NCBI RefSeq assembly: GCF_039538045.1
Contig: NZ_BAABBQ010000001.1
Span: 2,316,001 to 2,380,000, forward strand
DNA from: Sphingomonas swuensis
GTDB taxonomy: Bacteria > Pseudomonadota > Alphaproteobacteria > Sphingomonadales > Sphingomonadaceae
DNA: 64,000 bases
Direction: 5' to 3'
The number at the start of each line of letters is the position of its first letter. Positions within the stretch are counted from its first letter, which is position 1. The notes under the pieces were generated by a model. The model saw only the letters and a program-made list of their open reading frames with translations, was not told the DNA's origin and made no database searches. This document shows positions 24,677-34,252 of this stretch, piece after piece. Position numbers and translations under genes: made by a program.

Positions 24677-26160
24677 ACAACATCCTGCTCGTCGCGATCC
24701 GCGAATATCGCCAGATCACCCGCATGCGCAGCTTCTGGCTGACGCTCCTGATCCTCCCCCTCGCCTTCGCCATCGCCCCGCTCGCCCAGCGCTTCATGGA
24801 CAAGGACGAGGCCGACCGGATCATGGTCCTCGACCAGGGTGACGGAAGCAACGCCGCGGCCATCACCGCCCGGCTCGATCTCGAGCATCAGCGCCGCGGA
24901 CTGATCGAGCTCAGCCGCTACGTGCAGCGGCACAAGCTCGCCACCGCTCCCGGCGCGCTCTGGTCGCAGCACGACCGCTGGTTCAGCGACGAGGAAGTCA
25001 CCCGTTTCGGCGCCGCCGGCGGGGTCGAGGCCGCTCTCCGCCAGATCACCCCGCTCGTCCCCGAGGGCGTTCCCGACTTCGACGAGCCCGAGCCTTATTA
25101 CGAACTGGTCCCCGTCCCGGCAGAGCTTCGCCAGGCGACCCCGGCGACGATCGACGCCCGGGTCGAGGGGCTGCTCCGGCCAGACGACAAGGACGCCAGG
25201 CGGCTGGACTATCTGCTGCTCGTCCCCGCCGACTTCGCCCGCACCGGCGCGGTCCGGATGTGGACCGGCGGCCGTCCCAACACCGGCTTCGTCACCACCG
25301 TCCAGGAGGTGCTCACCCGCTCGCTCCGCCAGCGCCTGCTGACCGACCGCGGGGTCGCCCCCGACGTTGCCACCGCCGCCGCCACCATCACACCGGCGCT
25401 GTCGCTGGTCCAGCCGCCTCCCGGCGGTGGCGCCAAGGAAGCGCTGCTGGTCCGCTCGATCCTCCCGCTCGCCGCCTCCTACCTGCTGATGATGGCACTG
25501 ATGCTGTCGGGCAGCTGGATGCTCCAGGGCACGATCGAGGAACGCTCGAACAAACTCCTCGAGACCGTGCTCGCCGCGGTCAGCCCCGAGGAGCTGATGT
25601 ACGGCAAGCTGTTCGGCACCGTCGCGGTCGGGCTGACCATGATCGCGGTGTGGATCGGCTGCGGCCTCGTCGCCGCTTATGCGACGCAGGGCGCGATCGC
25701 CGACATGATCCGCCCGGCGCTCGACCCGCTGACCTCGCCCGGCACGATCGCCGCGATGATCTTCTTCTTCGTCGTCGGCTACATCGCCATCTCGGTGCTG
25801 TTCCTCGCGGTCGGCGCGATTAGCGACAGCATGAACGACGCGCAGGGCTATCTGATGCCGATCATCCTCGTCATCCTGCTGCCGATCACCATCCTCATCC
25901 AGGGCATCCTCTCGGGCGGCCAGGGGGTCGGAATCACCGTCCTCACCTGGGTTCCGATCTGGACTCCGTTCGCGGTGCTCGCCCGACTGGGCATGGGCAT
26001 CCCGGCCTGGGAGGTAATCGGCTCAGGGCTGCTCCTGCTCGCCTTCGTCGCGCTCGAGCTGGTTCTGCTCGGCCGCCTGTTCCGCGCCAGCCTGCTCGCC
26101 CAGGGCCAGAAGCCCAGCCTCGCCGAACTGGTCGCCCGGATGCGCCGGCAGGAGGCTTGA
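24673..26160 (+). CDS. ABC transporter permease (NatB-like, ABC-2 type)
   Basis: A 495-residue permease. The first transmembrane helix (SFWLTLLILPLAFAIAPLA) is followed by a large extracytoplasmic region (~res 40-260) and a cluster of five C-terminal helices. The motif GTIEERSNKLLETVLAAVSP is the hallmark of NatB/ABC-2 exporters, followed by ELMYGKLFG. The start codon overlaps the ATPase stop. It should form a dimeric channel with the ATPase. Confidence 0.92.
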   Translation: MNNILLVAIREYRQITRMRSFWLTLLILPLAFAIAPLAQRFMDKDEADRIMVLDQGDGSNAAAITARLDLEHQRRGLIELSRYVQRHKLATAPGALWSQHDRWFSDEEVTRFGAAGGVEAALRQITPLVPEGVPDFDEPEPYYELVPVPAELRQATPATIDARVEGLLRPDDKDARRLDYLLLVPADFARTGAVRMWTGGRPNTGFVTTVQEVLTRSLRQRLLTDRGVAPDVATAAATITPALSLVQPPPGGGAKEALLVRSILPLAASYLLMMALMLSGSWMLQGTIEERSNKLLETVLAAVSPEELMYGKLFGTVAVGLTMIAVWIGCGLVAAYATQGAIADMIRPALDPLTSPGTIAAMIFFFVVGYIAISVLFLAVGAISDSMNDAQGYLMPIILVILLPITILIQGILSGGQGVGITVLTWVPIWTPFAVLARLGMGIPAWEVIGSGLLLLAFVALELVLLGRLFRASLLAQGQKPSLAELVARMRRQEA

Positions 26161-26255
26161 CCTCGGAAGCGCCGGCTCTCCCGGCCGACCTGGCCGCAGA
26201 AGCCCGCGGAAGCTGTCGATGGCGGCGACCTGTACCGCCATCCGGTAGCAGCGGC

Positions 26256-26915
26256 CTACCGTGTGAAGGCGAATCCAACCAGAAGCACGAATAGTGCGCC
26301 TTCTAGCAGGCCGATGGCGACACTGGCTGCGGCGCGACCGTGGCGGCCGTCGCCGCTGATCGCGAACCAGCGAATCTCGACCACCAGCAGATAGAGGAAG
26401 CTCGCGACCAGCAGCGCGTTCCCGATCAGGGTCCAATGCGCCCCGGCTGCCCGCAGGTTGGTGCCGGTGCTGATCCCGAGCGCGAAGACCGCCGCGGGAA
26501 AGCATTGCTCGTAGAAGGGCTCCCGCAGCGAGATCCGGCTGAGCCTGACACCGCTCCGCCGGACGAAGCGAGCGGCAAGGAACAGGGGAAAGCTCGCGAA
26601 GACGATCACCCGGAGCACCAGCGCCGAGGCGGCATCGTCGACCAGGGCCGCGAGCCCGTGCTGGTTGTTGACGATCTCGTCGGGCTGGCCGAGCGCCATG
26701 GCGATCGCATGGGCGAGCAGCAGCGCCAGCGCGAGGAACAGCGGCGGACTGAGCAGCTCGGAAAATTGCTGCTCGTCGGGAAGCAGGAACTGCGGCTTGA
26801 CCGACGCCATCGTCCTGAGCGGGCGCACGATCGCGCGCCCCAGGGTCAACGGAAAGAACAGCAGCCAGCTCATGACCTCGTAGAGGAGTTCGTCGAGCGA
26901 GCTGATCCACTTCAT
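26256..26915 (-). CDS. Hypothetical multi-pass membrane protein
   Basis: A 219-residue protein with about five predicted transmembrane helices, e.g. LFLALALLLAHAIAMAL, VIVFASFPLFLAARFV, ALLVASFLYLLVVEIRWF and the last, LLEGALFVLLVGFAF. The N-terminal amphipathic segment (DELLYEVMSWLLFFPLTLGRAI) resembles the start of Yip1-like/permease families, but no assignment is certain. The gene stands alone between the ABC exporter and the rplK-rplA operon. Confidence 0.7.
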   Translation of the reverse strand: MKWISSLDELLYEVMSWLLFFPLTLGRAIVRPLRTMASVKPQFLLPDEQQFSELLSPPLFLALALLLAHAIAMALGQPDEIVNNQHGLAALVDDAASALVLRVIVFASFPLFLAARFVRRSGVRLSRISLREPFYEQCFPAAVFALGISTGTNLRAAGAHWTLIGNALLVASFLYLLVVEIRWFAISGDGRHGRAAASVAIGLLEGALFVLLVGFAFTR

Positions 26916-27344
26916 GAAAGTCCATGCGCCATCATCGACCAGCCCGGCCTGCGCAGCAATGGCCAGTCGCGGCCGATCCTTGCAAAGTAGGATTTCGCCT
27001 GCTTGCCTCGCCGGCGTGCGCACGATCCGCCCTTTTCTCCTCTGTTTGCGCTGTCGCTCCGCAGTCACAGCTGCGGCGTGCGGGACACGCAATTATGAGG
27101 CCGCGCGCCTCGCGCCATCCCCGGACCCTGGGAACTTCGAGAACTTCGATCCGCGCCGGACCCCCGCACCCCGGGAACTTCGAGAACTTCGCCACGCCGC
27201 GACTCGCCCGACGCTTGCCGCTCGGCCACACCTCTGCTAGGGGCGCGCCCTTCCAGCATCACTGGAGCCAATTGCGGGAGGACGTCCTCGGGCGTCCGCT
27301 AACACCGCTCGACTGAACGGGCCCCGTGCCCAGAAGAGAGTGAC
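26916..27344. other. Intergenic region upstream of rplK-rplA
   Basis: 429 bp without a credible gene. It contains two 19-bp direct repeats at 27130-27191 and must hold the promoter of the rplK operon; no unambiguous -35/-10 pair was found. Confidence 0.6.
27130..27191 (+). repeat. Two 19-bp direct repeats upstream of rplK
   Basis: GGGAACTTCGAGAACTTCG occurs at 27130-27148 and again at 27173-27191, with starts 43 bp apart and different sequence between. Each copy itself contains two GAACTTC units. They lie 154-215 bp before the rplK ATG. Confidence 0.85.
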
Positions 27345-27776
27345 ATGGCCAAGAAGATTACCGGCTATATCAAGTTGCAGGTGCCGGCCGGCGCCGCCAA
27401 TCCGTCCCCGCCGATCGGCCCTGCGCTGGGTCAGCGCGGCGTCAACATCATGGAATTCTGCAAGGCGTTCAACGCCTCCACGCAGGAGATGGAAAAGGGC
27501 ATGCCGATCCCGACGGTGATCACCGTCTATGCGGATCGCAGCTTCTCCTTCGCCACCAAGACCCCGCCCGCCTCGTTCCTGATCAAGAAGGCCGCCGGCC
27601 TCAAGTCGGGTTCGAAGGAGCCGGGCAAGGTCTCCGCGGGGACCATCAAGCGCTCGCAGCTGTCCGAGATCGCTGAGACCAAGATGAAGGATCTCAACGC
27701 CAACGACATCGAAGCGGCGACCAAGATCATCGAAGGCTCCGCTCGCGCGATGGGCCTCCAGGTTGTGGAGGGCTGA
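27345..27776 (+). CDS. rplK: 50S ribosomal protein L11
   Basis: The 143-residue L11 binds 23S rRNA at the GTPase-associated centre and is required for the stringent response. It has [20 protein letters not shown], the [11 protein letters not shown] region and [17 protein letters not shown]. Length and sequence are canonical. It is followed 4 bp later by rplA in the usual order. Confidence 0.98.
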   Translation: MAKKITGYIKLQVPAGAANPSPPIGPALGQRGVNIMEFCKAFNASTQEMEKGMPIPTVITVYADRSFSFATKTPPASFLIKKAAGLKSGSKEPGKVSAGTIKRSQLSEIAETKMKDLNANDIEAATKIIEGSARAMGLQVVEG

Positions 27777-27780
27777 GCAG

Positions 27781-28476
27781 ATGGCCAAGCAGACCAAGAA
27801 GCAGAAGAGCCTGGCAACCGCGATCGACCGCGAGAAGCTCTACGGCGTCGATGAAGCCATCGCGCTCGCCAAGAGCCTCGCCACCGCCAAGTTCGACGAG
27901 TCGATCGAAGTCGCGCTGAACCTCGGCGTCGATCCGCGCCACGCCGACCAGATGGTCCGCGGCGTCGTCAACCTGCCCAAGGGCACCGGCAAGACCGTCC
28001 GCGTCGCCGTCTTCGCCAAGGGTGGCAAGGCCGACGAGGCCACTGCCGCCGGCGCCGACCGCGTCGGTGCCGAGGACCTGATGGAAGAGATGGTCGCCGG
28101 CAAGATCGACTATGATCGCGTCATCGCGACCCCGGACATGATGGGTGTCGTCGGTCGCCTCGGCAAGGTGCTCGGTCCCAAGGGCCTGATGCCGAACCCG
28201 AAGCTCGGCACCGTGACCATGGACGTGACCAAGGCGGTCACCGACGCCAAGGCCGGCCAGATCGAGTTCCGTGTCGAGAAGGCGGGCATCATCCACGCCG
28301 GCATCGGCAAGGCGAGCTTCGATGCCGCCGACCTGCGCGCCAACTATGACGCGTTCGTCGACGCCATCACCCGCGCCAAGCCGGCCGGGGCCAAGGGCAA
28401 GTATCTCAAGAAGGCGGCGATCAGCTCCTCGATGGGCCCGGGCATCAAGGTCCAGCTCGAAGAGGGCGTCGCCTGA
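27781..28476 (+). CDS. rplA: 50S ribosomal protein L1
   Basis: The 231-residue L1 forms the L1 stalk and moves deacylated tRNA through the E site; it can repress its own operon. Typical segments are [36 protein letters not shown] and [18 protein letters not shown]. The ATG at 27781 comes just after the rplK stop; a start six codons earlier inside rplK is less likely. A 14-bp terminator follows. Confidence 0.98.
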   Translation: MAKQTKKQKSLATAIDREKLYGVDEAIALAKSLATAKFDESIEVALNLGVDPRHADQMVRGVVNLPKGTGKTVRVAVFAKGGKADEATAAGADRVGAEDLMEEMVAGKIDYDRVIATPDMMGVVGRLGKVLGPKGLMPNPKLGTVTMDVTKAVTDAKAGQIEFRVEKAGIIHAGIGKASFDAADLRANYDAFVDAITRAKPAGAKGKYLKKAAISSSMGPGIKVQLEEGVA

Positions 28477-28503
28477 CGTCGGCAACGACCGCGCTTGAAC
28501 AAG

Positions 28504-28535
28504 AAGGGGTCGGAGCGGCAACGCTCCGGCCCCTT
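28504..28535 (+). terminator. Terminator of rplK-rplA
   Basis: A 14-bp stem (28504-28517 with 28522-28535, one G-U pair) around a GCAA tetraloop, 28 bp after rplA. The U-tract after it is poor (CCTCGTT), so it could also act as a stabilising hairpin. Confidence 0.65.
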
Positions 28536-28562
28536 CCTCGTTGAGGAGGCTGTAGGAGATCC

Positions 28563-28847
28563 ATGACCATGACCGACACGCCCCGCGACGACGACCAGCA
28601 GATCAAGGCCGACGACGCCGAGTTCAGCGACGCCCACCCGCTCGCCAGCCCCAACGAACTCGCCGGCGACGCGTCGAGCGGGATCGAGCTCGAATTCCTC
28701 GCCCGCGACGTCGCCGAGGCCGAGGCGGGCGCACTGCCGCTCGACACCGACGCCACCGGCGCGGCCTCGGGCATGGCGCTCGACGACGAGGATTCGGTCG
28801 ACGACGAGACCGGGGAGCGCGACACGCTCCCGCTCGAAGGGAACTAG
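28563..28847 (+). CDS. Acidic hypothetical protein
   Basis: A 94-residue, very acidic protein (Asp/Glu over a quarter of residues, almost no Lys/Arg) without transmembrane segments, probably disordered. AGGAG lies five to nine bases ahead of the ATG. Its stop is in the same frame as, and 3 bp before, the putative CTG start of the flavoprotein gene, so the two are probably co-translated. No family was recognised. Confidence 0.7.
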   Translation: MTMTDTPRDDDQQIKADDAEFSDAHPLASPNELAGDASSGIELEFLARDVAEAEAGALPLDTDATGAASGMALDDEDSVDDETGERDTLPLEGN

Positions 28848-28850
28848 CCG

Positions 28851-30035
28851 CTGGCCGGGGGGGCGCAGCGGTTCGACGCCATCATCCTCGGTGCCGGTGG
28901 CGCCGGGCTGATGTGCGCCGCGGTGGCGGCCCAGCGCGGGCGCAGGGTGCTGATCCTCGACCATGCGCCCGAGCCCGGCCGCAAGATCCTCATCTCGGGC
29001 GGTGGCCGCTGCAACTTCACCAACCTCGGCACCGCCCCCGACCGCTACCTCAGCGCCAATCCCCACTTCGCCCGCTCGGCGCTCGCCCGCTACACGCCCC
29101 GCGACTTCCTCGATCTCGTCGAGAAGCACGGCATCGCCTGGCACGAGAAAACCCTCGGCCAGCTTTTCTGCGACGGCTCGGCCCGCCAGATCGTCGCGAT
29201 GCTGATGGGCGAGTGCGAGGTCGGCGGAGCGACCATCGCCTGCGGCGCCCCGATCCGCTCGGTCGACCATGCCGACGGCCGCTTCCGGGTCTCGGCGGGA
29301 GAGCATGAAGCCGAGGCGCCCAGCCTCGTCATCGCCACCGGCGGTCCGTCCATCCCCAAGCTCGGCGCGACCGGCTTCGCCTACGACCTTGCCCGCCAGT
29401 TCGGCCTCAAGGTGGTCGAGCCACGCCCTGCCCTCGTGCCCCTCACCCTCGGCGGCGACGAGGCGCTGTTCCGCGAGCTGTCGGGAGTCGCCACTCCGGT
29501 CGAGGCGCGCTGCGGCAAGGCCGCCTTCCGCGAGGCCGCCCTGTTCACCCACAAGGGGATGAGCGGTCCCGCCATCCTCCAGGTCTCGAGCTACTGGCGC
29601 CACGGCCAGGCGGTCGCGATCGACTTCCTGCCCGAGGCGGGCTCCGGCTGGCTGCGCGAGGCCAAGCGCCAGCGGCCGAAGGCCCGGCTCGCGACCCTCC
29701 TCGGCGAGCATCTTCCCGGCCGACTCGCCGACACGCTGGCCGAGAAGATCGGGGTCGCCGGCGACCTCGCCAATGCACCCGACAAGGTGCTCGCCGCCGC
29801 CGAGGAGCGACTGTCCGGCTGGCCGTTCCAGCCCAACGGGACCGAGGGCTTCGCCAAGGCCGAGGTGACCGTCGGCGGGATCAGCACCGCCGAACTCAGT
29901 TCGCAGACGATGGAGGCGCGGCGGGTGCCCGGCCTCTACGCCATCGGCGAGGCGGTCGACGTCACCGGCTGGCTCGGCGGCTACAATTTCCAGTGGGCCT
30001 GGGCGAGCGGGGTGGCCGCCGCCCAGGCCCTCTAG
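28851..30035 (+). CDS. NAD(P)/FAD-dependent oxidoreductase (BaiN/HI0933 family), CTG start
   Basis: A 394-residue flavoprotein. The FAD-binding Rossmann motif (DAIILGAGGAGLMCA) begins upstream of the first ATG (28911), so the true start must be earlier. A stop at 28845 in the same frame leaves CTG 28851 as the only start codon, with GAAGGGA 8 bases upstream. Other family marks are GRKILISGGGRCNFTN, LVIATGGPSIPKLGATGFAY and the C-terminal GLYAIGEAVDVTGWLGGYNF. Relatives include aminoacetone oxidase-like and BaiN proteins; the physiological reaction is unclear. Confidence 0.88.
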   Translation: MAGGAQRFDAIILGAGGAGLMCAAVAAQRGRRVLILDHAPEPGRKILISGGGRCNFTNLGTAPDRYLSANPHFARSALARYTPRDFLDLVEKHGIAWHEKTLGQLFCDGSARQIVAMLMGECEVGGATIACGAPIRSVDHADGRFRVSAGEHEAEAPSLVIATGGPSIPKLGATGFAYDLARQFGLKVVEPRPALVPLTLGGDEALFRELSGVATPVEARCGKAAFREAALFTHKGMSGPAILQVSSYWRHGQAVAIDFLPEAGSGWLREAKRQRPKARLATLLGEHLPGRLADTLAEKIGVAGDLANAPDKVLAAAEERLSGWPFQPNGTEGFAKAEVTVGGISTAELSSQTMEARRVPGLYAIGEAVDVTGWLGGYNFQWAWASGVAAAQAL

Positions 30036-30036
30036 A

Positions 30037-32856
30037 CTAGCGGGCGATCCCGAGGGTGCTGAGGTCGAGCTGGTCGGCCGGGACCACCATCACGTCGGGC
30101 CGCATCGCGCGGACCTTGTCGATGAACTTGGCCGAGTCGCCGACGATCACCAAGCTGACGCGACTGGGCTGGAGCAGCCGTCCGATCGCGCTCGTCGCCG
30201 CGGTCCCGCCGACCGCCCGCACCCGCTCGGCATAGGCCAGCTGCTCCGTCGGAGAGACGCCGCGCAGCGAGGCACCGGCCAGCTGGCTGTTGAAGCCCGC
30301 GCTGCTCTGGAGCGAGCGCTGGAAACTGCCGACCATGAAGGTCTTGCGGTTCTCGACGTCCGCCGCGGTGAGCGGCTCGCTCCCGATCCGGCTGAACTGG
30401 TCGAGGAACACCTGCGCCACCTCGGCGGCGCTCTCGTTCTTGGTCGAGGCGCTGGCCGACAGCGTCCCGCTTCCGAGCCCCGCTGCAAGCGAGCTCGACG
30501 CGCCGTAGCTCAGCGCCCGCTTGACCCGGATCTCCTGGAACAGCCGTCCGGTCGACGAGCCGCCGAGGATGCTGTTGGCGAGCAGCGCGTCATAATAGCC
30601 GGCGTCCGACCGCGGCACGCCGCGGACCGCTGCGACCACCGTCGCCTGGCCCGCGCCGGGAAGGTCGATGACCAGCGTGCGCGGGGCCTGCTCGGAGCCT
30701 GCGACGTCGCTCGGAAGCGCCGGCGCGGCGCCGGTCGCACGCCAGCCGCCGAGCGCCTTCTCGGCGATCTGCCGGGCCTGCGCCGGATCGATCCCGCCCG
30801 AGACGAAGGCGGTGGCGAGGTCCGGCCGCCACCAGGTCGAGCGGAACTGGGCGAGGTCGGCGCGGGTCAGCCCTGCGATCGTCGCCGGGCTTGCGACCGT
30901 GCCGTAGGGCGCGCTTCCGAACACCACCGGCGGCAGCGCCAGCCCGGCGATCTGTCCCGGATCCTTGAGCGCCACCTGGAGCCCGTCCAAGGACCGCTTC
31001 TTCTCGCGCGCAAAATCCTCCTCGGGGAAGGTCGAGTTGGCGAGGATGTCGCCGAGGATCTCGGCCGCTTGCGGCATGGTCGCGACGGGCGCGGTCAGCG
31101 ACAGCACGGTGCCGTCGAGGGAGGCATTGGCCGAGAGGTCGGCGCCAAGCCGCTCGAGTCCCGCCGCGATCTGATCGGCCGAGCGGGTGGTCGTGCCCTT
31201 GCTGGCGATGTTCGCGACCATGCTGGCGAGCCCGGCCTTGGCGCGCGGCTCGACCGCGCTTCCGGCACGGATCGCGACGGTCAGCGTCGCCAGCGGCACG
31301 TTGCCGGTGCGCGCGGTGACGAGCTTCATCCCGTTGCCGAGCGTCGTCTCGCTGAGCGCCGGCATGCGGAACTGGGCCGGAGTCCCCGGCGCGGGCGGCG
31401 CCTGGCGCTGGCCCTCGGGCAGCAGCGCCAGCGGCGGCCGGGCGGCCGGCGGCGGACTTGCGAAGCGTGGCAGCGGGGTCGGATTGGCCCAGCCCTTCGC
31501 CTCGCCGTCGCCCTTGGCGTAGCGAAGCTCGATCCTCTTCGCCGGGTCGAGGATGGTGCGGGCGACGCGCTGGACATCGGCGGCGGTCACCCGGGTGACG
31601 GCGGCCAGCCGCTTGTCGGCGGCACGCGGATCGCCGGTCCGGACCAGACCTTCGCCAAGCGTGAAGGCACGGCTGCTCGCCACCTCGCGCTCCTCAAGTC
31701 CGGCCGAGAGCAGCTCGTTCTTGGCCTCGGCCAGCTCGGCGGCAGTCGGCCCCGACTTGCGCAGCGCGTCGAGAGTCCGGGCGAGCTCGGTCGCGACCAC
31801 CTCGGGTTCGCGACCGCTGGCGACGATCGCCATCAGCGCATAATAGCCCTGCTCCTCGGTGTCGTTGAGCTGGCTGATCGGGCGCGTCGACAGGCCCGTC
31901 TTGACCAGCGCGGTCTCGAGCCGGTTGCTGTCGCCGCGGGTCAGGATGGCGTCGAGCACCTCCATCGCGGCCATGTCGGTGCTGGCCGCACCCGGCGTCT
32001 GCCAGGCCGCACCGACGATCGGCAGCGGAACGTTGGGGCCGGTCGCACTGACCCGCCGCCCGTTCAGAGGCCGGTCCTTGCCCTTGATCGCGAGGCTCGC
32101 GGGGCGCGGCCGCTTGGGCACCGCGGCGAAATACTTGTTCACCAGCGCATCAAGCTGGCTCGGTTCGAAATTGCCCGAGACGATCAGCGTCGCCGTGTCG
32201 GGACCGTAAAAGGCCTCATGGAAGGCGCGCGCATCCTCGAGCGTGGCGCTGTCGAGGTCAGAAATGCTGCCGATGGTCGGGCGCCGATGCGGAAGCACGT
32301 TGTAGACATTCTCGCCGAGCGCGAAGGAGTAGAGCCGGCCGTATGGCGGGGCGAGGACCCGCTGGCGAAGCTCTTCCTTGACGACGTTCCGCTCGGTCTC
32401 GAACACTTCCTTGTCGATCACCGGCCGCGCCATTCGCTCGGCGTGGGTCCACAGCATCCGCTCGAGATATTGCGCGGGGACGGTCTCGTAATAGTTGGTG
32501 CGGTCGTACCAGGTGCTGGCGTTGCGGGTGCCGCCGATGTCGTCCACCATCTTGTTGATGGTGTTGTAGGGCATGTTCACCGTCTTGCGGCTGAGGATGT
32601 GCTCGAACAGGTGGGCGAAGCCCGAACGGCCCTCGGGGTCGTGCTTGGAGCCGACCTCATACCACATCGAGACGGTGACGTCGGGCGTGCTGGTGTCGCG
32701 GATGGCGATCACCCGAAGGCCGTTCGCAAGCTTGCGCTCGGTGAAGGGGATGGTCGGCGCGCCGAGCTTGGTCGCCTGGGCGGCCGCGGCCGTCGGCATG
32801 GCGATGGCGCTGGTCATGAGCGCGCCCAGCAGCGCGGCTCGGATCGACACGGACAT
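30037..32856 (-). CDS. M16 family zinc metallopeptidase (two fused halves), exported
   Basis: A 939-residue secreted peptidase from ATG 32856, preceded by GGGGAG. A signal peptide (~res 1-26, ending AAAAQA) leads to the first M16 unit. The inverted zinc motif HLFEH (82-86) has a further Glu ~75 residues on; the second unit (~480-930) lacks HXXEH and is the structural half. This is the fused pitrilysin-like layout of processing peptidases in Sphingomonadales and other proteobacteria. It probably degrades peptides in the periplasm. The open frame continues another 1.4 kb upstream but is antisense shadow. Confidence 0.93.
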   Translation of the reverse strand: MSVSIRAALLGALMTSAIAMPTAAAAQATKLGAPTIPFTERKLANGLRVIAIRDTSTPDVTVSMWYEVGSKHDPEGRSGFAHLFEHILSRKTVNMPYNTINKMVDDIGGTRNASTWYDRTNYYETVPAQYLERMLWTHAERMARPVIDKEVFETERNVVKEELRQRVLAPPYGRLYSFALGENVYNVLPHRRPTIGSISDLDSATLEDARAFHEAFYGPDTATLIVSGNFEPSQLDALVNKYFAAVPKRPRPASLAIKGKDRPLNGRRVSATGPNVPLPIVGAAWQTPGAASTDMAAMEVLDAILTRGDSNRLETALVKTGLSTRPISQLNDTEEQGYYALMAIVASGREPEVVATELARTLDALRKSGPTAAELAEAKNELLSAGLEEREVASSRAFTLGEGLVRTGDPRAADKRLAAVTRVTAADVQRVARTILDPAKRIELRYAKGDGEAKGWANPTPLPRFASPPPAARPPLALLPEGQRQAPPAPGTPAQFRMPALSETTLGNGMKLVTARTGNVPLATLTVAIRAGSAVEPRAKAGLASMVANIASKGTTTRSADQIAAGLERLGADLSANASLDGTVLSLTAPVATMPQAAEILGDILANSTFPEEDFAREKKRSLDGLQVALKDPGQIAGLALPPVVFGSAPYGTVASPATIAGLTRADLAQFRSTWWRPDLATAFVSGGIDPAQARQIAEKALGGWRATGAAPALPSDVAGSEQAPRTLVIDLPGAGQATVVAAVRGVPRSDAGYYDALLANSILGGSSTGRLFQEIRVKRALSYGASSSLAAGLGSGTLSASASTKNESAAEVAQVFLDQFSRIGSEPLTAADVENRKTFMVGSFQRSLQSSAGFNSQLAGASLRGVSPTEQLAYAERVRAVGGTAATSAIGRLLQPSRVSLVIVGDSAKFIDKVRAMRPDVMVVPADQLDLSTLGIAR

Positions 32857-33068
32857 GGTGCACTCCCCTGGTTCGAAGACTTTCCTGCAGCTTGGGGCAG
32901 GACCGACGAGCGGCAATCCGCCTTCGACGAACGGTCGGCTGCGCCCTCCCGACGGTTGAGGAAGGAGGCAATGCGGCTGCGGTGAACCGAGCGTCGCCGC
33001 CCTGCGCGAAGCGTTACCCCTTACCCGATCGGCATCCCCGGCCGGTCCAGCGGCAGGAGAGAGACGGC

Positions 33069-33608
33069 ATGGACAACAGCAACATGAGCGGCGACCAGGG
33101 CAGCAAGACCGGCACTCGCGACAGCACCTATGACCTGACCGCCGTGCTCTACCATGCGCTGCAGGGCGTGGAGAATTGCCAGACCTACATGGGCGATGCC
33201 GGCGGAAGCGCGGAGCACCGCCAGTTCTTCCAGCAGGCGCTGGACAGCCAGAAGAAGCTCGCCGAGCAGGCCAAGCGGCTGCTCCACGATGCGCTGATGA
33301 GCGAGACCGGCCGCGGCGGATCGATGGGCCAGCAGGGCATGAGCCGCGACAGCTCACCGGTCGACCAGGGCGTGGCGACGGGCCAGTCGCACAGCTTCTC
33401 GGAAGCCCAGGATGACGGCAGCGCCCTCCGCTTCGCCAGCGGCCGGACCGAGGGCGGCTCTGACCAGTTCGCGCAGGGCGGCGACAGGGACCGCCAGGGC
33501 GGCCTGGGCGAGGACCCGCAGTCCTCCTCCTTCGGGCAGGACGGGCTCGGCCAGGGCCAGCGGCACCATGAGACGACCACCGGCGGCGGTGGCACCAGCA
33601 GCTTCTAA
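33069..33608 (+). CDS. Hydrophilic hypothetical protein, two-helix N-terminal domain
   Basis: A 179-residue protein starting at ATG 33069 after AGGAGAGAG. Residues ~18-80 form two long helices (YDLTAVLYHALQGVENCQTY and HRQFFQQALDSQKKLAEQAK), reminiscent of ferritin-like/DUF2383 two-helix units. The remaining ~100 residues are Gly/Gln/Ser/Asp-rich, low complexity and probably disordered, as in stress hydrophilins. Function is unknown. It is divergent from the M16 gene. Confidence 0.75.
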   Translation: MDNSNMSGDQGSKTGTRDSTYDLTAVLYHALQGVENCQTYMGDAGGSAEHRQFFQQALDSQKKLAEQAKRLLHDALMSETGRGGSMGQQGMSRDSSPVDQGVATGQSHSFSEAQDDGSALRFASGRTEGGSDQFAQGGDRDRQGGLGEDPQSSSFGQDGLGQGQRHHETTTGGGGTSSF

Positions 33609-33623
33609 ACCAAGCGAAATCGC

Positions 33624-33659
33624 CGGCGGAAGACGGCTCTGAACAGCTGTTTTCCGCCG
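33624..33659 (+). terminator. Terminator-like hairpin
   Basis: CGGCGGAA (33624-33631) pairs with TTCCGCCG (33652-33659), 16 bp after the hydrophilic protein gene. The following T content is low, so it may be a weak or Rho-assisted terminator. Confidence 0.4.
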
Positions 33660-33811
33660 TTTGCCGATCCGTCGTCTGGAAGCTCGCGTTCGCCGTCAGG
33701 TCGAAGTCGCGCCTCGCGTCGATCGAACCTGCCGAGCGGAGGCGCGGCCCAAAGCCTATTCCCAAGTCACCCGTCCGGATGCGCCGGGCGGGCATGACAA
33801 GGGAAGAAGCC

Positions 33812-34195
33812 ATGTCCACCAACCTGCTGCGGAGCGCCGCCGGAGCGGCCCTCGCCCTCATCCTCGCGGCGAGCGCCGTGGCCGTTCTCGCCGCTCCGCC
33901 CGCCGCCGCCCGGGACCTCACCGTCACCGCTCCGCGCCAGTCCGAGTTGCTGACCGAGAGGGTCTCGCTTGCCGGGCTCGACCTTGCCAGCAAGGACGAC
34001 CGCCTGCTGCTCGATCGCCGGCTCCGCGCGGCGAGCGGGCGGGTCTGCGCCCCGGTCTCGGTCGGCTTCCCGGGCACGATCGAGAACCGCTGCCGGAGCG
34101 CGGCGATGGAGGATGCCAGGGACCAGCTCGCTCGGCGGGCGGCAAGCGACAGCATCCTGACCGCCAGCATCGTCGTCCGTGCCATCCCTGGATGA
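33812..34195 (+). CDS. UrcA family protein
   Basis: A 127-residue exported protein. The ATG at 33812 follows GGGAAGAA. The signal peptide is ~res 1-33 (ALALILAASAVAVLAAPPAAA). The mature region shows the UrcA pattern: RVSLAGLDLASKDDRLLLDR, then a pair of cysteines (RVCAPV and NRCRSAAM) that probably form a disulfide. UrcA proteins are small periplasmic proteins common in sphingomonads and caulobacters; their function is unknown. Confidence 0.82.
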   Translation: MSTNLLRSAAGAALALILAASAVAVLAAPPAAARDLTVTAPRQSELLTERVSLAGLDLASKDDRLLLDRRLRAASGRVCAPVSVGFPGTIENRCRSAAMEDARDQLARRAASDSILTASIVVRAIPG

Positions 34196-34252
34196 GCGAC
34201 CTCGCCCAAGGTCCATGCGACCGGAGCCCGCCTAAAGCGTTGTTCCGGTTGC

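Noticed and set aside
27130..27191. CRISPR-like repeat-spacer pair
   Set aside because: Only two copies with a 24-bp spacer, each built from two shorter units, and no cas genes in the window.
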